A stretch of DNA of 64,000 nucleotides, taken from positions 124,001 to 188,000 of the forward strand of contig JAZKAR010000001.1 in the NCBI GenBank assembly GCA_040389065.1. The letters are read 5' to 3'. A program made the position numbers and the translations under genes. The notes below the pieces were generated by a model. That model did no database searches and had not been told where the DNA came from. It saw nothing but the letters and a program-made list of their open reading frames with translations. Numbering within the stretch: the stretch's first letter is position 1; the number at the start of each line of letters is the position of its first letter. The stretch comes from JAZKAR01 sp040389065. GTDB taxonomy: Bacteria; Pseudomonadota; Gammaproteobacteria; Burkholderiales; Casimicrobiaceae. Shown here in pieces: positions 16,981 to 25,847 of this stretch.

Positions 16981-17508
16981 TTAATTAACTATCGCATCAG
17001 AAAGTTCTTCTGCTTTTTCTATAACAACAGCTTGAACAGGTACATCTCTAAAACCATTTTGACTACCAGTTTTCACTTTTGCTATTTGATCAACAACTGA
17101 CTGCCCGTTTACAACAGTACCAAATACACAGTACCCAAAACCTTGAGTAGTTTCATTTTGAAAATTCAAGAAATCATTATCTACAGTATTAATAAAAAAC
17201 TGAGCCGTCGCAGAATGCGGATCATTTGTACGGGCCATCGCAACCGTATATTTATTATTCTTTAGCCCTGCTCCTGCGCCTTGCTTTCCTTCATTAGCAA
17301 TAGGATCCTGCACTGATTTTTGTTGCATTAACTCTGTAAAACCACCGCCTTGAATCATGAACCCATCGATTACACGATGAAAAATAGTTCCATCGTAGTG
17401 ACCTGAACGTACATAGTTCAAAAAATTTTCTACAGTTTTAGGCACTGCATGGCTATTCAAACCGATATCGATATCGCCAAATGATGTTTTCAGACGTACT
17501 TGAGTCAT
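16981..17508 (-). CDS. ppiB: Cyclophilin-type peptidyl-prolyl cis-trans isomerase
   Basis: A 175-residue cytoplasmic cyclophilin without a signal peptide. The core motifs FHRVIDGFMIQGGGFT, ANEGKQGAGAGLKN, VAMARTNDPHSATAQFFIN and YCVFGTVVNGQSVVD are all present and include the catalytic Arg. AAGGAG precedes the ATG at 17508. It is upstream of lpxH in a likely two-gene operon, a common pairing in betaproteobacteria. Confidence 0.95.
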   Translation of the reverse strand: MTQVRLKTSFGDIDIGLNSHAVPKTVENFLNYVRSGHYDGTIFHRVIDGFMIQGGGFTELMQQKSVQDPIANEGKQGAGAGLKNNKYTVAMARTNDPHSATAQFFINTVDNDFLNFQNETTQGFGYCVFGTVVNGQSVVDQIAKVKTGSQNGFRDVPVQAVVIEKAEELSDAIVN

Positions 17509-17581
17509 TATTTTCTCCTTATTTTGGGTAATTTTAAAAAACTATTTTTAAAAATTTTAATTAAAAGAGCTTTATATCATT

Positions 17582-17688
17582 TAAAAGTTACAATGTAGTT
17601 AAGCTTACTTAACTCATGGCAATGCAGACGGTACAAGCATTACGGCAAGTTGCCAACACGCTGATAAAATCTAATTGCGGAACTTTTA
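17582..17688 (+). repeat. Dispersed palindromic repeat, family A, copy 1
   Basis: About 107 bases with imperfect inverted ends (AAAAGTTAC at the left, GGAACTTTTA at the right). Its core at 17616-17656 matches the core of the copy at 34,309-34,440 at most positions (GCAGAC, GTACA, CAAGTTGC). It sits in the gap between ppiB and the L,D-transpeptidase gene. Confidence 0.7.
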
Positions 17689-17725
17689 ATAATTAAGCTT
17701 AAACATACCTTTTGCTTAGTATCTG

Positions 17726-18961
17726 CTACATAATACCTTCATACATAATTTTCCAATGGCCTTGATTTAAGTACCAATACTGTCGCTTACGCATTTTATG
17801 ATTAAATTCACTGCTTTGATAATCTTGTAAAAATGTAACCTCTGCTAACCGCTCGTAACCTGGATATAAAACTATTCCCATATTTGAAAAAGCTACTTTT
17901 CGCCAGCTTTTACGGTCACTTGCTTGGCGCTTCTGCTCAATCCATTGAGTGTAAGTCATACCTTGTGCTCTAAACGCTGGAGAATAAAAATCTAAATACT
18001 TTTTAGTATCTTTAGACTCCCATGCAATGCGAAACGCTTCAATCGCATCTGTTAACTGTTGGCGCTCTTTGATAAGTATTTTTGGGTGTACCCATGCTAG
18101 CTTAGCCGTAACTACAACAGGAGTTCGCCCTACATCAACATACTGGCTAATAATATTAAAATCCTGATTTGATAAGACCACGCAGCCATCCGAAGCTTTA
18201 GGAGGACGACTAAACGTATCGCTAGGTACCCCATGCAACCAAATTCCTGAACCTGTACGGCCCTCTCGTACATCCCAGTCATTGGGATAATTTAAAGGGA
18301 ATGCTCCACTTCCATAAAAATCTTTTAGTTGGTTTTTCGCAAGCGTACTAGTGATAAAATAAACTCCTAAAGGCGTTTTTTGATCACCTTCTTTTGTTTT
18401 TCCAAACCCTAGTTTGCCGATAGAAACATAAAAGTCTGTAACATATGAAATCACTCCATCTTGATTGCGAAATACGTACAGTCTTGACTGAGTAGTTTCA
18501 ACAAGAAATGCATAGCGTACATCTGCTGGTAATGACCAAATAAGCCAAGGTACAGATTCACTAGGACGATAGGTATTCAAGCGATTAATGCGGGCTATTG
18601 CTTCTTCTCGAAATGCCTTTATTTGTTCTACCGAAAAACGTCCTCCCCCTAAACCAGAAATAGGTTTGGTTTTTGCCATCAGTAAGTCACCACGAATTAG
18701 ATGAGCAAGGCGATAATTAGGATATTTTTTTAGTAGTTCATCGAGATAACGTAATGCCTCATCAGGCTTACGCTGCTGAATTGCCTCTACACTTTTAAAC
18801 AATAGGCCTTCTGCCTCAGTTGTAGCAGTAGCTACCCGTGTTGCATCAGTCTTAATAGCCGCTTTTACAGGTGATATTCCAAAAAAAACGGTACTAGCAA
18901 AAAAAAAGAGACCCGCTAAGAGGCAGAGTCTCTTTAATCGGAGGGTGTTATTTATATACAC
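17726..18961 (-). CDS. L,D-transpeptidase (YkuD domain) with NTF2-like C-terminal domain
   Basis: About 411 residues with a signal peptide. A TPR-like helical region is followed by the YkuD domain, with WLHGVPSD and the catalytic motif SDGCVVL (Cys near residue 260). A C-terminal domain (about 310-411) resembles the NTF2-like tail of the next protein upstream. YkuD enzymes make 3-3 peptidoglycan crosslinks or attach proteins to the wall. The GTG at 18961 is preferred over an in-frame TTG at 18979 because GGTGG precedes it, but the choice is uncertain. A terminator-like hairpin lies inside the signal-peptide codons. It follows the TPR gene by about 60 bases, and the two products probably work together at the cell wall. 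Confidence 0.85.
   Translation of the reverse strand: MYINNTLRLKRLCLLAGLFFFASTVFFGISPVKAAIKTDATRVATATTEAEGLLFKSVEAIQQRKPDEALRYLDELLKKYPNYRLAHLIRGDLLMAKTKPISGLGGGRFSVEQIKAFREEAIARINRLNTYRPSESVPWLIWSLPADVRYAFLVETTQSRLYVFRNQDGVISYVTDFYVSIGKLGFGKTKEGDQKTPLGVYFITSTLAKNQLKDFYGSGAFPLNYPNDWDVREGRTGSGIWLHGVPSDTFSRPPKASDGCVVLSNQDFNIISQYVDVGRTPVVVTAKLAWVHPKILIKERQQLTDAIEAFRIAWESKDTKKYLDFYSPAFRAQGMTYTQWIEQKRQASDRKSWRKVAFSNMGIVLYPGYERLAEVTFLQDYQSSEFNHKMRKRQYWYLNQGHWKIMYEGIM
18899..18935 (-). terminator. Terminator-like hairpin inside the start of the L,D-transpeptidase gene
   Basis: On the minus strand an 8-base stem (18928-18935 with 18905-18912) is followed by nine T residues (18907-18899). It lies about 90 bases after the stop of the upstream TPR gene, within codons for the transpeptidase signal peptide. 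It could end most TPR-gene transcripts or act as a translation-coupled attenuator. The stem has only moderate G+C. Confidence 0.5.
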
Positions 18962-19020
18962 AAAAATAGCACCACCCAATATTTCTTAATACTCACAACA
19001 AATACCCTCTATTTATTTAA

Positions 19021-20271
19021 CTAACGACCTGATTCACGCACAATGCGCCAGCGACCATCAGCTTGCTTCACAAGTACCAAACGCTTTGTCATTGAATCAC
19101 GTCCTACCAAATCAGACTTATAGGTCTGACGAAATGTAACAGTTGCTTGATTTCCTGTCATCTTAACTTTAGCATTAACCACATCAACTTGAATTGTTTT
19201 GGGACGCGATACACGGGCTTCTCGCTGTTTTTGCCATGTGGTGCGCGATTGACCAGATGAAGGTTTAAATCCATCGTCATAGTGCCCCAGATAAGCACCA
19301 ATATCCTGTTTAGACCAAGCGCCTGCCCAGCTTTTTACTACGTCTAACACTTCAGAACGTTCACCTGTATTAGCTTCTTTGCCCGTTGTATCTTTTTGAT
19401 CGTCATCATCTGCCTCAGAAGCAGCTTGTTTAAGAGAATCGGCCTTATCGTTTTTCTTAGCTGTTTTATCAGCCCTTGCTAATTTTTGGGAAGATGGCTC
19501 AACTGGCGGCACAACTGCGGGCGGTAAATTGCCAGCAGCAACATTTGTTGAGGTAGGTTTAAAAGCTCCACCTGTCGAGCGTACTGAATTTACCCCGCCA
19601 GAAGGTGCTGTAGAAGAAGGCTGTGATCGTGAAGGAGTCGCAGCAGCTACCACTGTTTTTTGTGGCTGTGACCGTGCAGGGGCAGATACGTTGCCTGCAC
19701 CAGGAAACAAATCTCCAATCATACGAAGCTTATTTTGAACTACCTGACTACTTGTATCTAATTGCAATGCTTTTTCATACGCTTGACTTGCTAACTTTGC
19801 GTAAACATCCCCCAAATTTTCATGTGCTGTTGCATAACTTGGGTTGGTATGAATTGCTGCTTCAAGCATTTCTTTTGATTTATCCCACTGATCAAGAGAG
19901 GCATAAATAGCAGCTAAATTATTATAGGGTTCAGGGCGCTCAGGATGATCTTTGATAATCCCATAAAACACACTAATTGCTTCTCGGTAACGATTTGGAT
20001 CACGCGCCTCTTTAGCATCTTTTGAGCGGCTTTGCTCGGCTTGCTCAACTAGAAAAACGCCCTTCATAAAACGACCCGATAAATCTTTAGGGTGCTGTTG
20101 AAGGTAATCATTTAATTTTGCAATGGCTGCTGAGCGCTGTCCCTGCTTTGCAAGACGGCTAATTTCTTGCAAATTAGTACTTCCTTCCTGTGCGTTACCA
20201 ACGGCAGCGAAAGCTCCCGCCATCAGGAGCGCAGTCAACCAGCGAAGGGAACGGAAAGGAATCTGTCGCAT
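19021..20271 (-). CDS. Periplasmic TPR protein with NTF2-like C-terminal domain
   Basis: About 416 residues from the ATG at 20271, chosen because it gives a clean signal peptide (MRQIPFRSLRWLT then a hydrophobic stretch ending GNAQ). The frame stays open 135 bases further upstream. Three TPR units (about 30-180) include ERPEPYNNLAAIYASLDQWDKSKEML and PSYATAHENLGDVYAKLA. A low-complexity Ser/Ala/Pro linker follows, then an NTF2-like domain (last 110 residues) related to that of the L,D-transpeptidase downstream. The shared tail suggests a common binding partner at the peptidoglycan. Specific function unknown. Confidence 0.82.
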   Translation of the reverse strand: MRQIPFRSLRWLTALLMAGAFAAVGNAQEGSTNLQEISRLAKQGQRSAAIAKLNDYLQQHPKDLSGRFMKGVFLVEQAEQSRSKDAKEARDPNRYREAISVFYGIIKDHPERPEPYNNLAAIYASLDQWDKSKEMLEAAIHTNPSYATAHENLGDVYAKLASQAYEKALQLDTSSQVVQNKLRMIGDLFPGAGNVSAPARSQPQKTVVAAATPSRSQPSSTAPSGGVNSVRSTGGAFKPTSTNVAAGNLPPAVVPPVEPSSQKLARADKTAKKNDKADSLKQAASEADDDDQKDTTGKEANTGERSEVLDVVKSWAGAWSKQDIGAYLGHYDDGFKPSSGQSRTTWQKQREARVSRPKTIQVDVVNAKVKMTGNQATVTFRQTYKSDLVGRDSMTKRLVLVKQADGRWRIVRESGR

Positions 20272-20435
20272 AGGTTGTATCCCACATTCAAAAATGTTGA
20301 CCATTGTTTTTGTGTATGCCGATTTATTACCGGCCGCGGCATTACACCCCGCAGTATCCGGCATTCTACACCACAATTTAGATAAGGGGATAAAAAACAC
20401 CGGCATCTATAGCTCCTCAAGTGCAAAACTATATC

Positions 20436-22118
20436 TCAATTAAAACGCTTATTCACTATAGGAAAGCGCCAATCCTTACCAAACGCACAACGAGTGACCT
20501 TTAACCCTACTGGTGACTGCTGACGTTTATATTCATTTAGTCGTATCAATCGTACAACACGTTCCACTACTTGTTTATCAAAACCCTGTGTTACCAGAGA
20601 TTGAACACTCTCACCATTCTCTACGTATCCCTCTATGATGGCATCAAGCACATTATAAGGAGGCAATGTATCTTGATCTGTCTGATCAAATCTCAGCTCT
20701 GCTGAGGGAGCACGTGTCAATATCCGCTCAGGAATAACACGCCCTAACCGGTTACGATAAGAACAAAGAGCATATACCCATTTTTTTGTAAGATCTTTCA
20801 ATACTGCTAATGCACCACACATATCGCCATATAATGTTGCATAGCCTACTGCCATCTCTGATTTATTTCCTGTTGTTAACAATAATGCAGCATGTTTATT
20901 TGAAAGTGCCATTAATAGCACCCCTCGTATACGTGCCTGAAGGTTTTCCTCAGTTATATCAGCAGGCTTATTATCAAACAATGGTTCCAAAGACTGTGTT
21001 GCTTGCTGAAAGATACTTTCAATTGGAAGTACGTCGTAACGCACATTCAGTTTTTTAGCCATCATTTCAGCATCTTCTAAACTCATTGATAAGGTAAAAG
21101 GAGAGGGCAGCATGACAGCACGCACATGCTCTTTTCCTAAAGCATCAACCGCAATCGCCAGCGTTAGGGCAGAGTCAACTCCTCCTGATAGACCTAAAAT
21201 CACATCAGAAAAACCACTTTTCTGTACATAATCTCGCACACCTAAACATAAGGCTTGATATAAGTCATTTAGCGTGTTATCGGCACAATCTAGCCGATTT
21301 TCAAATGAAAATGGATTATATGTTTGTAAAGGTTGCGCAGATTTAAACTCAACTACTGAAAGCGCAGGTAAAAATGAAGGTGATTGCTGCTTAATATCGC
21401 CTTTTGCATCTAATACACAAGAGCTTCCATCAAAAATTAATTCGTCTTGAGCGCCTACTTGATTACAATAAACAATCGTTTTTTTTACACGACAACAAAT
21501 ACGCTGCAATAGATTTAACCTCTCCTGTTTTTTACCTCGATACCAAGGAGAAGCATTAATGACCAATAGTATATCTGCCCCAGCACCAATACAATCATTA
21601 ATAGGTTGATCAACCCAAACATCCTCACATATCAATAATCCAAACCGAATACCATGAAACTCAAAAACAGTCGACTGATTTCCTGGCTTAAATACTCTTC
21701 TCTCATCAAATACAGAGTAATTAGGTAACGCCTGCTTACGATGCGTTGCCCAAATGCCTCCTTTAAATAGTACGGCTGCGCTATTATAAGCTTTAGGAAC
21801 AGTAAGCCCATCTGGGCATTTTTCTTCTGCTTGCACGCGTTCAGGATAGCCGACAATTACTGCCATTTGAGGCGCTAATTGAAATAATTCTTGCGCTAGA
21901 AGCCCCAAGCGCTCTGAGCAATCATTTAAAAAATCATCACGATTAACTAAATCATGCAAAGAATAACCGCTTAATGAAAGCTCTGGAGTCAACAGTAAGG
22001 TTGCTCCTGCAGATTGAGCTTGTACGGCAGCTTCTAAGATTTTTTGTGCGTTGCCATCTAAATCACCCACACAGGTATTTAATTGTGCCAATGCAATTGA
22101 GCAACGATCTACTAACAT
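20436..22118 (-). CDS. nadE: Glutamine-dependent NAD+ synthetase
   Basis: A 560-residue two-domain enzyme that amidates nicotinic acid adenine dinucleotide to NAD+. The N-terminal nitrilase-type glutaminase (1-260) shows its triad context: TPELSLSGYSLHD (Glu), HRKQALPNY (Lys) and LLICEDVWVD (Cys). The C-terminal synthetase has the PP-loop LSGGVDSA with SGGVDS at 311-316. The length matches the glutamine-using class found in many proteobacteria. It is followed at 28 bases by the ferredoxin gene upstream on the same strand. Confidence 0.96.
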   Translation of the reverse strand: MLVDRCSIALAQLNTCVGDLDGNAQKILEAAVQAQSAGATLLLTPELSLSGYSLHDLVNRDDFLNDCSERLGLLAQELFQLAPQMAVIVGYPERVQAEEKCPDGLTVPKAYNSAAVLFKGGIWATHRKQALPNYSVFDERRVFKPGNQSTVFEFHGIRFGLLICEDVWVDQPINDCIGAGADILLVINASPWYRGKKQERLNLLQRICCRVKKTIVYCNQVGAQDELIFDGSSCVLDAKGDIKQQSPSFLPALSVVEFKSAQPLQTYNPFSFENRLDCADNTLNDLYQALCLGVRDYVQKSGFSDVILGLSGGVDSALTLAIAVDALGKEHVRAVMLPSPFTLSMSLEDAEMMAKKLNVRYDVLPIESIFQQATQSLEPLFDNKPADITEENLQARIRGVLLMALSNKHAALLLTTGNKSEMAVGYATLYGDMCGALAVLKDLTKKWVYALCSYRNRLGRVIPERILTRAPSAELRFDQTDQDTLPPYNVLDAIIEGYVENGESVQSLVTQGFDKQVVERVVRLIRLNEYKRQQSPVGLKVTRCAFGKDWRFPIVNKRFN

Positions 22119-22146
22119 GCTAGAAAACCTCAGTAAACTTATTAAT

Positions 22147-22398
22147 CTAATTCTGTATTTTTAAACGCTCGTACTTTTGCATAAGCGCATCTTTTGACTC
22201 TACCCGGGAAGGATCTAAAGGAATACATTCAACAGGGCAAACAATCTGACACTGGGGCATATCAAAATGCCCTACACACTCCGTACAGCGATCAGGATTA
22301 ATTTCATAAATTTCTACACCAGGATAAATTGCTTGATTTGGGCATGCTGGTTCACATACATCGCAATTAATACACTCATCCGTTATCATTAATGCCAC
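22147..22398 (-). CDS. YfhL-type 2[4Fe-4S] ferredoxin
   Basis: 83 residues from a GTG start at 22398, selected because AGGAG lies eight bases upstream and because the family N-terminus MALMITDECINCDVC is then reproduced. An upstream in-frame GTG at 22407 overlaps that ribosome site. Two cluster motifs are visible: CxxCxxxCxxxC at the N-terminus and the second, with the extended CTECVGHFDMPQCQIVCPVEC spacing typical of the YfhL/Alvin class of low-potential ferredoxins. Next to coaD, as in many beta- and gammaproteobacteria. Electron partners are unknown. Confidence 0.93.
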   Translation of the reverse strand: MALMITDECINCDVCEPACPNQAIYPGVEIYEINPDRCTECVGHFDMPQCQIVCPVECIPLDPSRVESKDALMQKYERLKIQN

Positions 22399-22449
22399 AA
22401 CAATCACTCCTACTTATAACGTATCCAATAGCAGTGTTTCTCTCAACCA

Positions 22450-22941
22450 CTATTCTTTAGAACGCTCAACCCGGCGCAATTGAATGGCCTCAATCACACT
22501 AGGCTGTAAAAATTCTGACAAGTCCGCACCATAATGCGCTAGCTCGCGTACTACCGTTGAAGAAACAAACATAAATCGTTCAGAGGGCGTTAAAAACACT
22601 GTTTCCACAAATGGGCATAATGTACGATTTGTAGCTGCCATTTTAAACTCATATTCAAAATCTGATACTGCTCGTAATCCTCTTACAATTACTTTAGCAT
22701 GTTGCGCCCGAACAAAATCCATTAATAAACCTGAAAAGCTTTGAACTTCAACATTCGGAATATCATGCAATACAGCACGAGCTAAATCTACACGTTCATT
22801 CGCTGTAAACCAAGGATTTTTTTGATCACTATCTGCTATCGCTACAAGCACATGATCAAAAAGAGTGCTTGCGCGCCGAATTAAATTTTCATGCCCCAAG
22901 GTAATAGGATCAAACGTTCCCGGATATACTGCTTTTAGCAT
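22450..22941 (-). CDS. coaD: Phosphopantetheine adenylyltransferase
   Basis: 163 residues from the ATG at 22941, supported by GGGAGAG seven bases upstream and by the family N-terminus MLKAVYPGTFDPITLGH. The HxGH-like TLGH motif and the late SERFMFVSSTVVRELA (ISSTxVRE) signature are intact. It catalyses the penultimate step of coenzyme A synthesis. Two in-frame upstream starts exist but lack a ribosome site. Confidence 0.96.
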   Translation of the reverse strand: MLKAVYPGTFDPITLGHENLIRRASTLFDHVLVAIADSDQKNPWFTANERVDLARAVLHDIPNVEVQSFSGLLMDFVRAQHAKVIVRGLRAVSDFEYEFKMAATNRTLCPFVETVFLTPSERFMFVSSTVVRELAHYGADLSEFLQPSVIEAIQLRRVERSKE

Positions 22942-23182
22942 AAACATTCTCTCCCTAAAGGACAAACTTAACATACCGCATTAAAATGTTGACTAGATAT
23001 TGATGTAATTCATTTACTGAACAGATGATGGATATATAAAAATATATCCATCAAATGCAAGAACGTTATTTTACGGAAGAAATGATGGCTGGTACTTAAA
23101 TAATTTATTAATAATCAAAATTATATTAGCCCTATACGCATTTTCTCTAACAATATTTTTCTGATTTGTTAACGCATAAAAA

Positions 23183-23214
23183 AACCTCGCTACCTAAATA
23201 CAGACAGCGAGGTT
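23183..23214 (-). terminator. Intrinsic terminator after the AAA+ ATPase gene
   Basis: Nine-base perfect stem (23183-23191 with 23206-23214, AACCTCGCT type) with a 14-base loop. Read on the minus strand it is followed by seven T residues, 40 bases beyond the ATPase stop codon. Confidence 0.85.
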
Positions 23215-23254
23215 TCGACGAGCATTATATAAATTTATAGCACACCCTACCTAG

Positions 23255-24238
23255 TTAAAAACCAATTCTAGCCTTCTGATAACCTTGGGTTCTTGCCAAA
23301 TCAATATCCTCAGGCAATAGATGATCTCTGCCTGTTAAGCGTGCATTCCCTAAACCATCAAGAAGCAATTTTTTCATATCTCTCGGTGGCGCTTTGAGAA
23401 GCTTAACTAATACACATTCCTCCAAAATTTCAGGAAAAGGCCAACGATGTTGCTGCAATAAATTTTTATAAACAGATTGAGCAATAATACGCGAAGCAGC
23501 TTCATCAGGGCGCTCAACTTGATATACATTCATACGATTAAGAATAGGTGCAGGCAAACTTGAAATATCGTTTGCTGTAGCTACCCATAAGGTGTGACTT
23601 GTATCCATATCTACCTCTAGATACTCATCACGAAAACGCCGCGCTGTTTCCTCCTCTAACAAACTATATAATGCACCCATAGGGTCATAGCGATGATCTC
23701 CGCCGCTTTTATCAATTTCATCTAAAACAACAATTGGATTTGCATAATCACCTTGCACTAACGTAGAGGCTACTTTTCCAGGCTTGGCGTTTTGCCATTG
23801 AGATGAAGTGCCTGATAAAATCCATCCTGCAGTCAAAGAACTCATTGTGATAAATTCAAAGCCTGTTCCTAAACAATGCGCCAACTCACGTGCAAAATGT
23901 GTTTTTCCTACACCTGGATCACCTAATAATAAAATAGGTGTAAATTGAAGTGACTCGTCTCCTGCTAAAGCAAGTGCCACATATTTTTTTAAATCATCAA
24001 TAATATTTTTAAAGTTAGGTGCAAGATCATACAAAGGATCCAGCACATCTTGACGAGTGGGTTTAATAAGATAACGGTCGCCGCCTAATCCATACATTTT
24101 TTCATACCAGGCTTTTAACGCTTCGTTACGGCTCGCTGCATTTTCATTCAACGCGCGCTCTACATGTGTTACATCATAGACTTGACATAAAGCAGCAATT
24201 GATAAAGCGGGGCTCTCTTTACTATCTAACGGTTTCAT
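23255..24238 (-). CDS. Lon-like AAA+ ATPase without a protease domain
   Basis: 327 residues from the ATG at 24238, chosen over an upstream in-frame start at 24265 because AAGGAG lies seven bases before it. Walker A is LLGDPGVGKTHFA, Walker B IVVLDEIDKSGGD, sensor 1 TLWVATANDISSLP, and an arginine finger and a small helical domain follow. The DEIDK and PxPILNRM patterns resemble the ATPase part of Lon, but neither an N-terminal Lon domain nor a Ser-Lys protease domain is present. It stands alone with its own terminator. The substrate and role are unknown. Confidence 0.85.
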   Translation of the reverse strand: MKPLDSKESPALSIAALCQVYDVTHVERALNENAASRNEALKAWYEKMYGLGGDRYLIKPTRQDVLDPLYDLAPNFKNIIDDLKKYVALALAGDESLQFTPILLLGDPGVGKTHFARELAHCLGTGFEFITMSSLTAGWILSGTSSQWQNAKPGKVASTLVQGDYANPIVVLDEIDKSGGDHRYDPMGALYSLLEEETARRFRDEYLEVDMDTSHTLWVATANDISSLPAPILNRMNVYQVERPDEAASRIIAQSVYKNLLQQHRWPFPEILEECVLVKLLKAPPRDMKKLLLDGLGNARLTGRDHLLPEDIDLARTQGYQKARIGF

Positions 24239-24467
24239 GGGGATACTCCTTGGTGGCTCTGCCACCCCATACCTGCATTTTTAATTATGTGCCATGCATG
24301 GATTGATCACAGTAGATAAAAAACTGATTGACTTCTAAACGTTTTAGAGAACTCACCCTAAAGATGAATATAAATAACAGATTCATCAGGTTTTTTTCTT
24401 CTAGGGCTTGCATCTATGGCTAGGTTTTGTCACGATTACACTCCCATATTATTAACATCGGGTATTT

Positions 24468-24953
24468 ATGCCATCTTTTGATATCGTTTCAGAAGTAGAT
24501 AAGGTTGAAGTGCGCAATTCTGTTGACCAAGCCATGAAAGAAGTCGGAAATCGCTTCGATTTTAAAGGTAGCAGTAGCCGCGTTGAGTATGCTGAAAAAG
24601 AAATAACGCTTTTTGCAGATACTAACTTTCAAATCGAACAAGTTTTTGAAATTCTTTCTATGCGGCTCGCAAAACGTAACGTAGATATTCGCTCATTTAA
24701 ACGAGGAGATATACAAACAATTAGTGGAAACAAAGTAAAACAAATCATTGAGGTTAAAGAAGGAATTGAGGGAGAATTAGCAAAAAAAATCGTAAAGCTA
24801 ATTAAAGACAGTAAACTTAAAGTTCAAGCTGCAATTCAAGGAGATACTGTTCGTATTTCAGGCGCAAAACGCGATGATCTTCAAGATACTATTCAATACC
24901 TTAAAAAAAATGTTACTGACACTCCCTTACAATTTAATAATTTTAGAGATTAA
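24468..24953 (+). CDS. yajQ: YajQ-family nucleotide-binding protein
   Basis: 161 residues, the family length. The conserved N-terminus MPSFDIVSEVD, the NRFDFKG block, and the C-terminal DDLQDTIQYLKKN and PLQFNNFRD are all present. YajQ proteins bind RNA or nucleotides, and some act as cyclic-di-GMP effectors. The gene is monocistronic and divergent from the AAA+ ATPase. Confidence 0.95.
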   Translation: MPSFDIVSEVDKVEVRNSVDQAMKEVGNRFDFKGSSSRVEYAEKEITLFADTNFQIEQVFEILSMRLAKRNVDIRSFKRGDIQTISGNKVKQIIEVKEGIEGELAKKIVKLIKDSKLKVQAAIQGDTVRISGAKRDDLQDTIQYLKKNVTDTPLQFNNFRD

Positions 24954-25286
24954 TTATTGTTATGATCGGCCTGGCTCACCCAAGTTTTTTCGCTAAATTT
25001 AGTTGAGGCAGGTCTATTTTGCTCTGCTTTTTTCTTTTTGATCTTCACTAATAATATTTAAACTTTTATCTAAAAATTTTAAATTACCTTGTGCCTCTTC
25101 AAGCCTAAAAATTGCGGTAGAAATTGATGGGTTTTCTTGTATGACAAGGCATGAAGAGGCGTCATAGCCATAGCTATGGCAACGATAAGCAACGCATTCA
25201 GACAAGAAAATCCGCAGTTTAACCGCAATTTTTAGGCTTGAAGAGGCACGAAGCTCTGAAGGAACTCTGCCAAAGAGGAGAAGTAT
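24954..25286. other. 333-base gap between yajQ and folK
   Basis: Most of the gap is occupied by a 159-base palindromic element (25091-25249). The remainder is AT-rich and holds no convincing open frame. The last bases supply a strong AGAGGAG ribosome site for folK. Confidence 0.7.
25091..25249. repeat. MITE-like palindromic element, family B, copy 1
   Basis: Two 28-base arms (25091-25118 and 25222-25249) are exact inverted copies. Inside them a second, shorter inverted pair (around GGTTTTCTTGT) and a 14-base palindrome GCCATAGCTATGGC continue the symmetry, so the whole element can fold into one long hairpin. Part of it recurs in opposite orientation at about 53.13-53.22 kb. No transposase is encoded. 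Confidence 0.75.
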
Positions 25287-25847
25287 TTGATCACATCTAC
25301 AGAATTTCCATTCACTGATCCTAAAATTTGGATAGGTTTAGGGTCAAATCTTGGGCATTCGCTTACACATTTATCAGAAGCACGATGTGAGCTTTCAAAA
25401 GATCTTGAAATATTAGGAATATCTTCTCTTTATAGTAGTGCTCCTATTGACTGCCCTGAACCGCAAAATGACTATTTAAACGCTGTTATTTGTGCCACAA
25501 GCTATTTAAAACCTTTAGAACTTTTAAAACTTCTATTAAACATTGAGCAAAAACATGGTAGACAACGCCTAGGGTATCATGATGCCCGAACCCTTGACTT
25601 AGATATACTTCTCTATGGTAATCAGCAATGGGCTGATACAACGCTAACGTTGCCGCACCCTGCTTTATATCAACGTGCCTTTGTGCTTGCACCTATGAAT
25701 GAAATCGCTCCAACATTACTATTGCCAAATGACGATACTGTTGCGCATGCTTTATCTAAAGTAGCAGATCAACAAATAAGTTTATTTGAAAATAGTATGT
25801 GGCAACCTCTTTTTTTTAAATCTAATGCCAACCATCTCTCAATCTAA
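25287..25847 (+). CDS. folK: 2-amino-4-hydroxy-6-hydroxymethyldihydropteridine pyrophosphokinase
   Basis: 186 residues starting at a TTG codon. AGAGGAG six bases upstream and the lack of a near ATG decide the start. WIGLGSNLGHS opens the fold, and the signature ARTLDLDILLYG and LPHPALYQRAFVLAPMNEIAP carry the Mg-ATP ligands and catalytic residues. It makes the pyrophosphorylated pterin for dihydropteroate synthesis. Its 3' end overlaps the next gene. Confidence 0.94.
   Translation: MITSTEFPFTDPKIWIGLGSNLGHSLTHLSEARCELSKDLEILGISSLYSSAPIDCPEPQNDYLNAVICATSYLKPLELLKLLLNIEQKHGRQRLGYHDARTLDLDILLYGNQQWADTTLTLPHPALYQRAFVLAPMNEIAPTLLLPNDDTVAHALSKVADQQISLFENSMWQPLFFKSNANHLSI

Noticed and set aside
20711..20716. 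Other CACGTG sites as parS (also 48,956-48,961)
   Set aside because: Flanking bases do not continue the parS palindrome and both lie inside coding sequence.
24363..24397. Plus-strand terminator-like hairpin (7-bp stem, seven T) before yajQ
   Set aside because: The stem is AT-rich and no gene or promoter upstream on that strand would need it. It is too weak to list.
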